Source of the DNA: an uncultured Latescibacterota bacterium
Lineage (GTDB): Bacteria > Latescibacterota > UBA2968
Assembly: GCA_951812755.1 (NCBI GenBank)
Contig: OX638329.1
Coordinates: forward strand, 3,108,522-3,172,521
Reading direction: 5' to 3'
DNA length: 64,000 nucleotides
A model generated the notes under the pieces. The model saw only the letters and a program-made list of their open reading frames with translations. It searched no databases and had not been told where the DNA came from. Below are positions 16,278-24,722 of the stretch, piece after piece. Position 1 is the first letter of the stretch; every line of letters starts with the position of its first letter. The translations under genes were made by a program, and so were the position numbers.

Positions 16278-17464
16278 AAATCCTCATTGCAAACGCAGGC
16301 TCTACATCGTTCAAATATCGCTTGTTTGATATGACCGATGAAGCGGTGCTCGCCGAAGGCCGTCTCGAGCGCATCGGCGATCCGTCTTCACCCGTTGCCC
16401 ACCAGATTGGCGAATATGCTGTTGAAACCGAACAACACTTGCCGGATTATCCATCTGCTGTACGCGATGTTATTGCGCGTCTGACCGATACACGCACCGG
16501 CGTAATCTCCGACTTGTCTGATCTCAATGCCGTTGGATTCAAAACTGTTCACATGCGCGGGAAAGCGGGTACATATCTTCTCACGGAAGATATTCTGCAG
16601 CGCATGGCGGACTACAATAGCCTTGCGCCTGCCCACAATCCGCCATATATCCAGGCGATTCGCATTTTCGCGCAATGCGATCCTGCCCTGCCCCTGATCG
16701 GACTCTTTGAAGCCGCTTTTCACGCCAATATACCCGATTATGCCTATATCTATAGTGTGCCCTACGAATGGTATGAAAAATACGGGGTACGCAAATACGG
16801 TTTCCACGGCGCGTCTCATCGCTACGTTTCGCAACGCGCGGCGCAAATACTCAACCGCGAAGATCTCCGCATGGTATCCTGCCATCTCGGCGGGAGTGCC
16901 TCTCTGTGCGCGGTTCGCAACGGTCAATCCGTGGATACTTCGATGGGCTTCTCGCCTCAAACAGGCATCATCAACAGTACGCGCATTGGAACTATTGATC
17001 CGTTCATTATTCCCTATATCATGGACCGTGAAAATCTATCGACAGGCGAAATTAGCCGCGTCCTGTCTGAAGAAAGCGGTTTGCTCGGCATTTCGGGTAT
17101 CAGCGGCGATGTGCGCGATCTCGAAGAAGCAGCTCAAAAGGGGCATACACGCGCGCGTCTCGCTCTGGAGGCATTTTGTTATGGGATCAAAAGAGAAATC
17201 GGTGCTTGTTCTGCCGCACTGGGCGGTCTGGATGCGATTGCTTTTGCCGGGGGAATTGGCGAACGCGGGGCAAATGTGCGCCAGCGCGTCTGCACTGGTC
17301 TCGAATACTTAGGCGTTTATCTCGACGAGGTCGCCAATGCCAATCCTCCCACAGATGGGATGATCTCGGCATCTAACAGTGCGGTCGCTGTTCTGATTGT
17401 CCAAACTGACGAAGAAGTTATTGTGGCACGCGCAGTAGCCGAATACTTGAAGGAGCACAAATGA
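16274..17464 (+). CDS. ackA: Acetate/propionate kinase family protein
   Basis: A 396-residue ASKHA-fold kinase that makes ATP from an acyl-phosphate. Signatures are ILIANAGSTSFKYRLFD at the N-terminus, YGFHGASHRYV mid-protein, HLGGSASLCAVRNGQSVDTS and FAGGIGERGANVRQRV near the end. The first glycine-rich loop reads ANAGSTS instead of the usual VNxGSSS(S). It overlaps both neighbours by 4 nt. It would use the acyl-phosphate that PduL makes inside the microcompartment, so it could finish the pathway in the cytoplasm. Acetate, propionate or lactate as product is open. Confidence 0.93.
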   Translation: MKILIANAGSTSFKYRLFDMTDEAVLAEGRLERIGDPSSPVAHQIGEYAVETEQHLPDYPSAVRDVIARLTDTRTGVISDLSDLNAVGFKTVHMRGKAGTYLLTEDILQRMADYNSLAPAHNPPYIQAIRIFAQCDPALPLIGLFEAAFHANIPDYAYIYSVPYEWYEKYGVRKYGFHGASHRYVSQRAAQILNREDLRMVSCHLGGSASLCAVRNGQSVDTSMGFSPQTGIINSTRIGTIDPFIIPYIMDRENLSTGEISRVLSEESGLLGISGISGDVRDLEEAAQKGHTRARLALEAFCYGIKREIGACSAALGGLDAIAFAGGIGERGANVRQRVCTGLEYLGVYLDEVANANPPTDGMISASNSAVAVLIVQTDEEVIVARAVAEYLKEHK

Positions 17465-18588
17465 AAATCACCGATATTCGCACGATTCCGCTCTTTGGGG
17501 AAACGCCTATGACGGGCTGGACGATTGAGCCTGGGCCGGATGAAAATATGCATACGCTGGTCGAAGTTCAGACGGATGAAGGTGTGAGCGGTATTGGAAG
17601 TGTTTTTACCAGCAAAGCCTTAGTTGATGGTGCGATGGGACTGTTGCGACCCAATATCGTTGGGGAAAACGCGCTGGAGCCCGAGCGCGTATGTGAAAAG
17701 CTTCACCAGATGACCTTCTGGCAGGGGCGCGGAGGTGCTGTCACGCATGCGATCAGCGGTATTGACATCGCGTTGTGGGATATTTTTGGCAAAGCCGTTG
17801 GGCAACCCGTTGGTCGCTTGCTCGGCGGGTATTATCGGGAGAAAATTAAACCATACGGATCGATTCTCTTTGAAGACCCCGAAACATTTCCCCACACTTT
17901 GCAAGACGCACTCGATCGCGGTTTCCGGGCACTTAAACTCGGCTGGGGAGCTTTTGGGCGCGTTGACCGCTACATGGATGAACACCTTATCAAAATCGCC
18001 CGGGATACCTGTGGTCCCGATGTGGAACTCATGGTCGATGCGGGCGGCAGCGATGCCTTTTGGCCTCACAATTACAAATGGGCGATTGAAACTGCCCGCA
18101 TGCTCGGCGATTACGATATCACCTGGTTTGAAGAAGCGCTTCCTCCCGACGATATTGAGGGCCATATCAGGTTGCGAGAATATTCACCTGTCCGCATTGC
18201 AGGTGGAGAAGTTTTCACTCGTCGCCAGAGTTTTATGCCGTGGATTGAGCGCGGTGCGTATGATATTATCCAGCCCGATGTCACGAAGGTGGGAGGCATT
18301 TCTGAAGTGCGCCGCCTGATATGGTATGCGTATGACCACAATGTTCTGGTCGTCACGCATGGCTGGAACACCGCTATTGGCTTCCTCGCAGATCTTCATC
18401 TGGCCGCCGCACACCCCATTGCGCGCTGGGTCGAATATATTACCCCATCGCCTTATATCGAAGATATTGTCACCACGCAGTTTTCACTGGATGAAGACGG
18501 ATTGCTCACCATTCCCACAGGGCCGGGCCTCGGTGTAGAACTCGATTGGGATGCGGTGCGCCATTACTCGGGGAGAAATAAGGGATAG
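17461..18588 (+). CDS. Enolase-superfamily (mandelate racemase/muconate lactonizing) enzyme, probable sugar-acid dehydratase
   Basis: A 375-residue TIM-barrel enzyme. The three metal ligands are D193 (LMVDAGG), E224 (TWFEEAL) and E250 (IAGGE); general base candidates are K159 (FRALKLGWG) and H300 (LVVTHGWNTA). The capping-domain LHQMTFWQGRGGAVTHAISG loop shapes specificity. Most relatives dehydrate aldonic acids such as galactonate, fuconate or rhamnonate. It is the last of four ATGA-coupled genes, so it likely works on the same sugar supply. The exact substrate cannot be assigned. Confidence 0.87.
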   Translation: MKITDIRTIPLFGETPMTGWTIEPGPDENMHTLVEVQTDEGVSGIGSVFTSKALVDGAMGLLRPNIVGENALEPERVCEKLHQMTFWQGRGGAVTHAISGIDIALWDIFGKAVGQPVGRLLGGYYREKIKPYGSILFEDPETFPHTLQDALDRGFRALKLGWGAFGRVDRYMDEHLIKIARDTCGPDVELMVDAGGSDAFWPHNYKWAIETARMLGDYDITWFEEALPPDDIEGHIRLREYSPVRIAGGEVFTRRQSFMPWIERGAYDIIQPDVTKVGGISEVRRLIWYAYDHNVLVVTHGWNTAIGFLADLHLAAAHPIARWVEYITPSPYIEDIVTTQFSLDEDGLLTIPTGPGLGVELDWDAVRHYSGRNKG

Positions 18589-18592
18589 GTCT

Positions 18593-19981
18593 ATGCCCAA
18601 ATTTTTATCGCATCGAATATTGAAATACGGATCTAATGCCCTTGCGGCAGTGTTGATTGCGCTGGGTATTCTGGCGGTAGTTAATTTTTTGACCACGCGG
18701 TATCACGCGCGCTTTGACCTGACGGCTCGCGGTCTTTATACGCTGTCGCCCCAAACAATTTCTATTTTGGAAAATTTGTCTGAAGATGTCAATGTTGTGG
18801 CGTTTTTCCGCGAAGCAGAACAGCGCGATTACGAGCATTTGCTCAAGCAATACGCCTATCATTCGAGACGTTTTGCTTATCGGTTTGTCGATCCCGACAG
18901 AGAGCCGATTGAGGCCAGGCGATATACTGTGACGCGATATGGTGTTTCGGTGATCGAATACGGCAATCGGGAAGAGCGCATTCAGGAAACGTCAGAAAAG
19001 GCACTGACCAATGGCATTGCGCGTTTGATGAGCGAAGAACGGCAGGTGGTCTATTTTGTGGGTGGACACGATGAGGCGCATCCCGACGATCAATCAGAGC
19101 AGGGATTTTCCGGAATCAAGCAGTTGCTTATCGAAGGCAACCACGATGTGCGCCCGTCCTTAGTTTTGGCGCAATCACAGCGCGTACCAAAAGATTGTAA
19201 TGCGCTGATTGTCGCAGGGCCTAAACGCCCGTTTTTGCCAGCAGAGATCGATATTCTATCGACGTACCTCAATCAGGGGGGAGCGGCGTTCTTCTTGTTG
19301 GATCCCCTCATCGATACGGGGATTGAGCCGCTGTTGCGAAAGTGGTCTATTGGCCTGCGAAATGATTTTGTGGTCGATAAAAGCCAGGTGCTGCCGGGCG
19401 CAGATTTTTCGGTTCCCGTGACGACGCATTATAGCAAACATCCCATTACGGATAAGCACTCGGGATTGCAGACGTTCTATCCGCTGACGCGCTCAATGGA
19501 GCGTGTGGGATCTTTGCCGGGTGCTGATGTTTCTTCCCTGGTGCTGTCTTCGCCGAACAGTTGGAGTGAGACCAATTTGGACGCCGTTTCCGCTAAAGAC
19601 AAAGAGGCAGTGCAATACACATCCGGAGCAGATCGCCCGGGGCCACTGTGGCTGGCAATGGTCGTGGAAGGCCCGGCCACTATTGCTGCAAAAGCTGGTG
19701 ATGAGCGGCGTGGCGCGCGGGCGCGGATTGTGGTCTTTGGCGATTCGGATTTTGCGAGCAATCGCTTTGTGGAGGTGGCGGGCAATGGCGATTTGTTTAT
19801 GAATGCAGCGAATTGGTTGCTCAGGGCGCGCGATAAAATTACAATTCGGCCCAAGAGCACGCAATTTCGCCCGTTGACATTAAACCCGGGCGATGAATTT
19901 TGGATTCGGTGGGTGTATTGGCTGGTGTTGCCGAGCGTTTCGATTATTGCGGGTGTGCTGGTCTGGTGGCGCAGACGTTGA
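18593..19981 (+). CDS. GldG-like ABC-transporter auxiliary protein
   Basis: A 462-residue membrane-anchored protein: one helix near residues 15-35 (LAAVLIALGILAVVNFL), a large periplasmic domain and a C-terminal helix (LVLPSVSIIAGVLVWW) ending in basic residues. The start FDLTARGLYTLSPQTISILE and the domain containing VYFVGGHDEAHP and IVAGPKRPFLPAEIDIL are typical of GldG/ABC_transp_aux (PF09822). In Bacteroidetes GldG pairs with GldA and GldF in gliding; elsewhere its role is unknown. No ABC ATPase or permease gene is next to it here. The ATG at 18593, 4 nt after the dehydratase stop, was chosen over the longer frame. Confidence 0.82.
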   Translation: MPKFLSHRILKYGSNALAAVLIALGILAVVNFLTTRYHARFDLTARGLYTLSPQTISILENLSEDVNVVAFFREAEQRDYEHLLKQYAYHSRRFAYRFVDPDREPIEARRYTVTRYGVSVIEYGNREERIQETSEKALTNGIARLMSEERQVVYFVGGHDEAHPDDQSEQGFSGIKQLLIEGNHDVRPSLVLAQSQRVPKDCNALIVAGPKRPFLPAEIDILSTYLNQGGAAFFLLDPLIDTGIEPLLRKWSIGLRNDFVVDKSQVLPGADFSVPVTTHYSKHPITDKHSGLQTFYPLTRSMERVGSLPGADVSSLVLSSPNSWSETNLDAVSAKDKEAVQYTSGADRPGPLWLAMVVEGPATIAAKAGDERRGARARIVVFGDSDFASNRFVEVAGNGDLFMNAANWLLRARDKITIRPKSTQFRPLTLNPGDEFWIRWVYWLVLPSVSIIAGVLVWWRRR

Positions 19982-20115
19982 GAAGTGTGAAGTGTGAAAG
20001 GTGAAAATTCCCCGTTGGAGCGGCATCCCTGCCGCGAATGTGTGAGGTGTGAGGGGCTGGGGACTGGTTGGGTGAGGTAACGGACAACTGGCTACTGACA
20101 ACTGAGGAAAAAATT
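19982..20115 (+). repeat. Intergenic repeat-type sequence with GCATCCCTGC hairpin
   Basis: A 134-nt gap with repeated GTGTGAA words, a hairpin GCGGC-ATCCCT-GCCGC at 20020-20035, and the modules GGGGACTGGTTGGGTG and CTACTGACAACTGAGG. A related hairpin with the same loop lies at 21528-21543, and the GGGGACTGG and ACTGACAACT modules recur at 24665-24715. The open frame that runs through it into the next gene is not coding: the real start has its own ribosome site at its end. Confidence 0.6.
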
Positions 20116-21456
20116 GTGGGTATTAAGGTGACAGCGGTTTTGGCGGTTTTGCTTTTGGGGCTGGTGGGGTTTGTCTTTTTATATGAACGCCCTCGCATGG
20201 CAGAGGAACAGCGCGAGATTGAGGTGGAGAATGCGTTTATTGAAGTTCAGCGGCATCGCGTTGCGCGATTGACGTTGACCAATGAATACGGGCACTTTGT
20301 CGCAGAGAAGCGCGGCAATGAGTGGGTGCTGGTCGCGCCGCTGGAAGTGCCTGCCGATTGGATAGAATTTGAGGGTATGATCGAGATCGCGCAGATTGTT
20401 GAACGCGGTCGGGTTGTGGTTGATGAAGGCGATTACGCAGGGGTTGTTCTCGCCAATTTTGGGCTGGACCCACCTGTGGTTGAAGTGCGATTTGAACCGG
20501 TATCGGGCGACTCTGTGTGGTTGTTTTTTGGCGATAATATTCCCTCGAATCAGGCGTGCTATCTCACCTGGTCGGGCGGGAACAAGGTCGTGTTGACCAG
20601 AAAACAATATCGCGCGCGGTTTAATCGTCCACTGATGGCATTGCGCGACACGCGTGCGTTTTCCTTTGACCTGGATCTGGTTGCGCGTGCGTGTTTTCAA
20701 GCATCTGAGGGTGCTTATGAAGTCGTGCGGGATGGGCTGAAGTGGCATCTCGTGGAGCCGATAAAAGAGCGGGCTGACGCGCGTGAGGTTTTGTCGCTGT
20801 TGGGGCATTTGAAAGACGCGCGCGTCGAATCCTTTCACAAAGAGGCGGTGGATGATCCCACAATTTACGGGTTCGACAATCCAGATTACAAAGTCGTGTT
20901 GTATCTAAAAGACAATGAAGTACCCAATACGCTGTTGCTGGGCAAGCGCGTGCCCAATGAACGGCAGAAACTGTGGTATGGGCGTGTGATGAGTCGGCCA
21001 CAGGTGTTTATCGTAGATCAGCTTCTCTCAGAATCCCTGGATATTTCATTGAACCGGTTGCGTTACAAGCGCGTTTTTGAGTTTGATCGCAGGGGGGTTG
21101 ACCGCGTGCGGTTGGCCTATCGAGACAGTGTGGTGAATTGCGCGAAGGATGGCGCTGGCTCGTGGCAGGTGGTGATGGGGGATGGGCGCGTTGTAGAAGG
21201 GGACGCTGGCGTTGAAGATTTGATCGATCGCGTTCACAATCTGGTCGTTGCCGAGTTTCCCGATCAAGTGGATAAATCTGCCGCAGATAGTTTGAATGAC
21301 CCCGTGTTGACGGTTTCTGTGTGGCGGGGCGAAACGCTGGTGCAAGAGCTGATCATCGGGCAGGCCAACAATTTTTGGTACGGCACGGCCAAAACGCGTC
21401 GCGAGGTGGTTGTGTTGCCGTATTCGGTGATGTCGTGGTTGCAACTGAACGAATAG
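20116..21456 (+). CDS. DUF4340 domain protein
   Basis: A 446-residue protein starting at GTG 20116, with GAGG 8 nt upstream. Residues 5-25 (VTAVLAVLLLGLVGFVFLYE) are a membrane anchor. The rest is DUF4340-like (PF14238): repeated beta-rich units such as LTNEYGHFVAEKRGNEWVLV and SVVNCAKDGAGSWQVVMGDG, and GFDNPDYKVVLYLKDN, that is, the x-P-x-Y-x-V-x-L-x-L signature. DUF4340 genes usually follow GldG-type genes, as here. Function is unknown; a periplasmic partner of the GldG protein is plausible. Confidence 0.8.
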   Translation: MGIKVTAVLAVLLLGLVGFVFLYERPRMAEEQREIEVENAFIEVQRHRVARLTLTNEYGHFVAEKRGNEWVLVAPLEVPADWIEFEGMIEIAQIVERGRVVVDEGDYAGVVLANFGLDPPVVEVRFEPVSGDSVWLFFGDNIPSNQACYLTWSGGNKVVLTRKQYRARFNRPLMALRDTRAFSFDLDLVARACFQASEGAYEVVRDGLKWHLVEPIKERADAREVLSLLGHLKDARVESFHKEAVDDPTIYGFDNPDYKVVLYLKDNEVPNTLLLGKRVPNERQKLWYGRVMSRPQVFIVDQLLSESLDISLNRLRYKRVFEFDRRGVDRVRLAYRDSVVNCAKDGAGSWQVVMGDGRVVEGDAGVEDLIDRVHNLVVAEFPDQVDKSAADSLNDPVLTVSVWRGETLVQELIIGQANNFWYGTAKTRREVVVLPYSVMSWLQLNE

Positions 21457-21653
21457 ACGAACCCCACCTCGCCACCCCCAAAATGCAACCACCGATAAAC
21501 ACAGATGAACACAGATGAAAGGTAAGAGAGGCATCCCTGCCTCGACTTCAAGAGATCACTGATTCGCAAATGAACTGGCCTGAGGATGGTGTACAACGAG
21601 CCGCTTTTCAGGCTCGTTCACCGGCCAGTTGTACACCGCCCCGTTGATTCGTC
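21457..21653 (+). repeat. Intergenic sequence with hairpin and crossing inverted repeats
   Basis: A 197-nt gap. It holds ACACAGATGAACACAGATGA, a hairpin GAGGC-ATCCCT-GCCTC (21528-21543), and three arm pairs: AACTGGCC 21573-21580 with GGCCAGTT 21623-21630; GGTGTACAAC 21588-21597 with GTTGTACACC 21628-21637; AACGAGCC 21595-21602 with GGCTCGTT 21611-21618. The first two pairs cross, the third is nested. I see no promoter or coding sequence here. Confidence 0.75.
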
Positions 21654-22577
21654 ATGCGTAAAATTTATTTTTTCTTTTTCGTCATAGTTTGGCTCGGCAT
21701 ACAAACCGTTCCGACCGATGCAGCGGTAGAATTTCTGACAGGGGTTGATCGCGATACCATTACAATTGGCGACCCTTTTGTTTTGCGCCTGCGCGTCCAT
21801 CGCGGGGCTGATGATAAGGTGGAAATTGCGTATGGGAAAGATTTTCCTCATCCATTTGAGATTCGGCACACGGGCGTAGTTGAAACAGAGCGACTCGAAA
21901 ATGGACATGTGCGGGAAACGCTAGACCTCGTGCTGGCGATTTATCAGGTGGGCGCGTTTCGCGTGCCACCCGTTTCCTTGCATTTTGTCAATGCAGAGGG
22001 CGATTCTGGAAAAATCGCGTCGCAACCCATTGATGTATTGGTGCGGAGTGTCAGGCCAGAAGGCACAACGGATATTCGCGATGTGAAGCCTCCGATGGTT
22101 GTGGTGGCACAGATTCCCGTGTGGTTTTGGCTGGCGGTTGGCGGGCTGATTCTATTGCTTGCAGGATTGGTCTGGTATGTTTATCGACGCAGGCGTCGCC
22201 CCAGGCCCGAGTTGCCACCGCCGCCTGTCAACTGGTTAGAGGAATTGGACAGAGTGGGGCAGTTGGGGCTGATAGAGCGAGAAAATTATCGGCAGTATTA
22301 TTCTCTATTGTCGGCTGTTTTGAGGCGGTGTTTGGAAGCTAAAACTCCCGTGCATGCGGTGGAGCGCACGACGTTTGAGATTGGGCGAGATTTGCGTGCT
22401 CATGCGTTTGACGATCAATTGGTAATGGCTATCGAAGGCTTTTTGAATGAAGCGGATCGGGTCAAATTTGCCAAATTTGCACCGCGTGATTACATGGCGC
22501 GCGAGGCGATGGATGGCGTGCGCGGCATTGTGAGCACTCTGGTTACACCTTCAGTGACGCAGGAGGCAGCCAGGTGA
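21654..22577 (+). CDS. DUF4381-like Bat-operon membrane protein
   Basis: A 307-residue protein with a signal peptide (residues 1-24, ending TDAA), a periplasmic beta-sandwich that resembles the N-terminal part of BatD (VDRDTITIGDPFVLRLRVH), one helix (about 152-172, VPVWFWLAVGG region) followed by RRRRRP, and a cytoplasmic helical part. That last part, WLEELDRVGQLGLIERENYRQYYS with LRRCLEAKT, is the DUF4381-type helical domain. In Bat operons such genes precede the VWA genes, as here. Molecular role unknown; probably part of a membrane complex with the next five products. Confidence 0.7.
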   Translation: MRKIYFFFFVIVWLGIQTVPTDAAVEFLTGVDRDTITIGDPFVLRLRVHRGADDKVEIAYGKDFPHPFEIRHTGVVETERLENGHVRETLDLVLAIYQVGAFRVPPVSLHFVNAEGDSGKIASQPIDVLVRSVRPEGTTDIRDVKPPMVVVAQIPVWFWLAVGGLILLLAGLVWYVYRRRRRPRPELPPPPVNWLEELDRVGQLGLIERENYRQYYSLLSAVLRRCLEAKTPVHAVERTTFEIGRDLRAHAFDDQLVMAIEGFLNEADRVKFAKFAPRDYMAREAMDGVRGIVSTLVTPSVTQEAAR

Positions 22578-23572
22578 TGCGTTTTGCCAATCCAGAGTGG
22601 TTGTTGCTCCTGTTGTTTATTCCGGTGCTCATTTATCGCTATATTGGGCGTGAAAGGCGCAAGTCGGGGCGCATTCGGTTTTCCGATACGCGCTTCTTTC
22701 GGCGTATTGGCCCGTCTTTTTCGCTGAAGTTGCGGCACAGTTTGATCGCGTTTCGCTGTATGGCTCTGGCTTTGCTCATTGCGGCGATGGCGCGCCCGCA
22801 GTCAGGACGCGAAGGCCGCGAAATTTTGAGTCAGGGCATTGATATTGCGCTGGCGATTGACGTGTCGAGCAGTATGGAGGCCAAAGATCTGGCGGACCAG
22901 CGCAAGACGCGATTGGAAGTGTGTAAAGAGGTGGTGGCGCAATTTGCACAGGGACGCGCCAATGATCGCCTGGGGCTTGTGGTTTTTGCCGCAGAAGCCT
23001 ATACACAATGCCCGCTCACGCTGGATTACGGCGTGTTTTTGAGTTTTCTCGATGGTGTTGAAATTGCTGGCAAAGACTGGGATGGCACTGCGATTGGTTT
23101 GGGGATCGCAACTGCGGTAAATCGCTTGCGCGAGTCTGAGGCCAAGAGCAAGGTGATTATTTTATTGACGGACGGGAAGAATAATCGCGGTGAGATCGAT
23201 CCGATGACCGCAGCGCGCGCAGCAGAGGCTGTGGGTATTCGCATTTATGCGATTGGCGCGGGCAGCAGGGGAACTATTATGCAGGAGGTTGACGGGATTT
23301 TTGGAAAGCGATTTGTGCCTGTCAAAGTCGAGATTGATGAAGAGACGCTAAAAAAAGTGGCCGATGCAACAGGTGGTAAATATTTTAGAGCGACGAGTGA
23401 AGAAAAACTGGAAGAGATATACGCCGAGATTGGCGAAATGGAAAAGACCGAGATCAAAGTGCGCGAGTATGTGGATTATCGCGAGTTGTTTCACCTTTTT
23501 CTCTATCCGGGTTTGGCACTGCTATCATTGGAATTGGTGCTGGGCAATACGAGATTTCGGAGGTTGCCTTAG
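22574..23572 (+). CDS. BatA-like von Willebrand factor A membrane protein
   Basis: A 332-residue BatA/Aerotolerance-type protein: two N-terminal helices (about 8-22 and 57-73), a VWA domain with the MIDAS motif D96-V-S98-S-S100 and ILLTDGKNNRG, then a C-terminal helix (about 306-325). VWA domains bind divalent metal and a protein partner at this site. The start is GTG 22574 (GGAGG 8 nt upstream, GTGA overlap with the previous stop); the next ATG is at 22577. Bat proteins are linked to envelope integrity and stress tolerance, but the mechanism is unknown. Confidence 0.87.
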   Translation: MMRFANPEWLLLLLFIPVLIYRYIGRERRKSGRIRFSDTRFFRRIGPSFSLKLRHSLIAFRCMALALLIAAMARPQSGREGREILSQGIDIALAIDVSSSMEAKDLADQRKTRLEVCKEVVAQFAQGRANDRLGLVVFAAEAYTQCPLTLDYGVFLSFLDGVEIAGKDWDGTAIGLGIATAVNRLRESEAKSKVIILLTDGKNNRGEIDPMTAARAAEAVGIRIYAIGAGSRGTIMQEVDGIFGKRFVPVKVEIDEETLKKVADATGGKYFRATSEEKLEEIYAEIGEMEKTEIKVREYVDYRELFHLFLYPGLALLSLELVLGNTRFRRLP

Positions 23573-24598
23573 ATGCGATTTGGCGATCCGCAGGCTTTTT
23601 ATTTTCTTTTGTGCGTGCCTATTTTCGCGCTTTTTTACTGGTGGTCATTTCGGCGCAAGCGCAGGGCACTCTATGCGTTTGGAGCTCCCGGATTGATGGA
23701 TAAACTCGCTTCGGGTGTCAGTCGCATGCGGCAGGGCATAAAATCTGCGCTGATGTGTGTCGGATTTGTTTTTTTAATTCTGGCACTGGTACAACCGCAG
23801 TTCGGCACCGAATTGGAATTGATTCATCGCCGAGGCGTCGATCTGATGATTGTTCTGGATACGTCGTTGAGTATGTTGGCCGAGGATATTAAGCCCAATA
23901 GGCTGGATCGCGCGCGTTTTGAAATTGAAGGGTTGATTGATCGTCTTGAAGGCGACCGCATCGGTTTAGTAGCTTTTGCCGGTTATAGCCATGTACTCTG
24001 TCCGCTTACATTGGATTATGGCGCGGCAAAGATGTTTTTGGGACAGGCCGATGTCACATTGATTTCAGAGCAGGGTACGGCAGTCGCCGAAGCGATTCGC
24101 GCGGCCATTCGAGGATTTGGATCGCGCAACGGGAAATACAAAGCTCTCATTTTGATTACGGATGGTGAAAATCACGGGGGTGATCCCATTGCAGCAGCGC
24201 GAGCGGCAGCGGAAGAAGATGTACGAATTTTTGCTGTGGGTGTGGGGACTGCGGAAGGTGAGTTGATCCCGATTCGCGATGGCGATAGGGTAGATTATTT
24301 GAAGGATGCTGAGGGCAAGATTGTCAAGACGCGGTTGGATGAAGCAACTTTGAAGGAGATTGCGCGTGTGACCGATGGGTTATATGTGCGTGCCAGCGGC
24401 GGCGGGATTGGGTTGCAGGCGGTGCATGAACGGATTGCAGAGATGGAGAAGCGAGATTTGGGTACGCAGCGTTACGCACAGTATATTCACAGGTTCCAAT
24501 GGCCGTTGGCTTTCGCGCTGTTGTGTTTTGTGAGCGAAGCCCTGTTATCGGATCGGCGACGCAGTGAAGAAGTGTGGCGAGGGCGATTTGAGGGATGA
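23573..24598 (+). CDS. BatB-like von Willebrand factor A membrane protein
   Basis: A 341-residue paralog of the preceding protein, with N-terminal helices (about 10-24 and 58-74), a VWA domain with MIDAS D96-T-S98-L-S100 and LITDGENHGGDP, and a C-terminal helix (FQWPLAFALLCFVSEALL). The two VWA products probably form a membrane heteromer. The ATG follows the batA stop with no gap. Confidence 0.87.
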   Translation: MRFGDPQAFYFLLCVPIFALFYWWSFRRKRRALYAFGAPGLMDKLASGVSRMRQGIKSALMCVGFVFLILALVQPQFGTELELIHRRGVDLMIVLDTSLSMLAEDIKPNRLDRARFEIEGLIDRLEGDRIGLVAFAGYSHVLCPLTLDYGAAKMFLGQADVTLISEQGTAVAEAIRAAIRGFGSRNGKYKALILITDGENHGGDPIAAARAAAEEDVRIFAVGVGTAEGELIPIRDGDRVDYLKDAEGKIVKTRLDEATLKEIARVTDGLYVRASGGGIGLQAVHERIAEMEKRDLGTQRYAQYIHRFQWPLAFALLCFVSEALLSDRRRSEEVWRGRFEG

Positions 24599-24722
24599 GG
24601 TATCCGCAGATTACGCAGAAAAAACGCGAGTAATTTGAGCGTTTTACGCAGATGAAAAGCGAGGAACTGGGGACTGGAGACTGGGGCTGGGTGGATGGGA
24701 CTGACAACTAAGAGGCTTTGTT
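24599..24722 (+). repeat. Intergenic repeat-type sequence
   Basis: A 124-nt gap with ATCCGCAGATTACGCAGA, a second TTTTACGCAGATG copy, GGGGACTGGAGACTGGGG and GACTGACAACTAAGAGG. These modules match those at 11783-11889, 19982-20115 and 31439-31490. No promoter or coding sequence is evident. Confidence 0.55.

Noticed and set aside
20068-20115. N-terminal extension of the DUF4340 protein (MGEVTDNWLLTTEE)
   Set aside because: It reads through an intergenic repeat; the GTG at 20116 has a ribosome site and starts at the membrane anchor.
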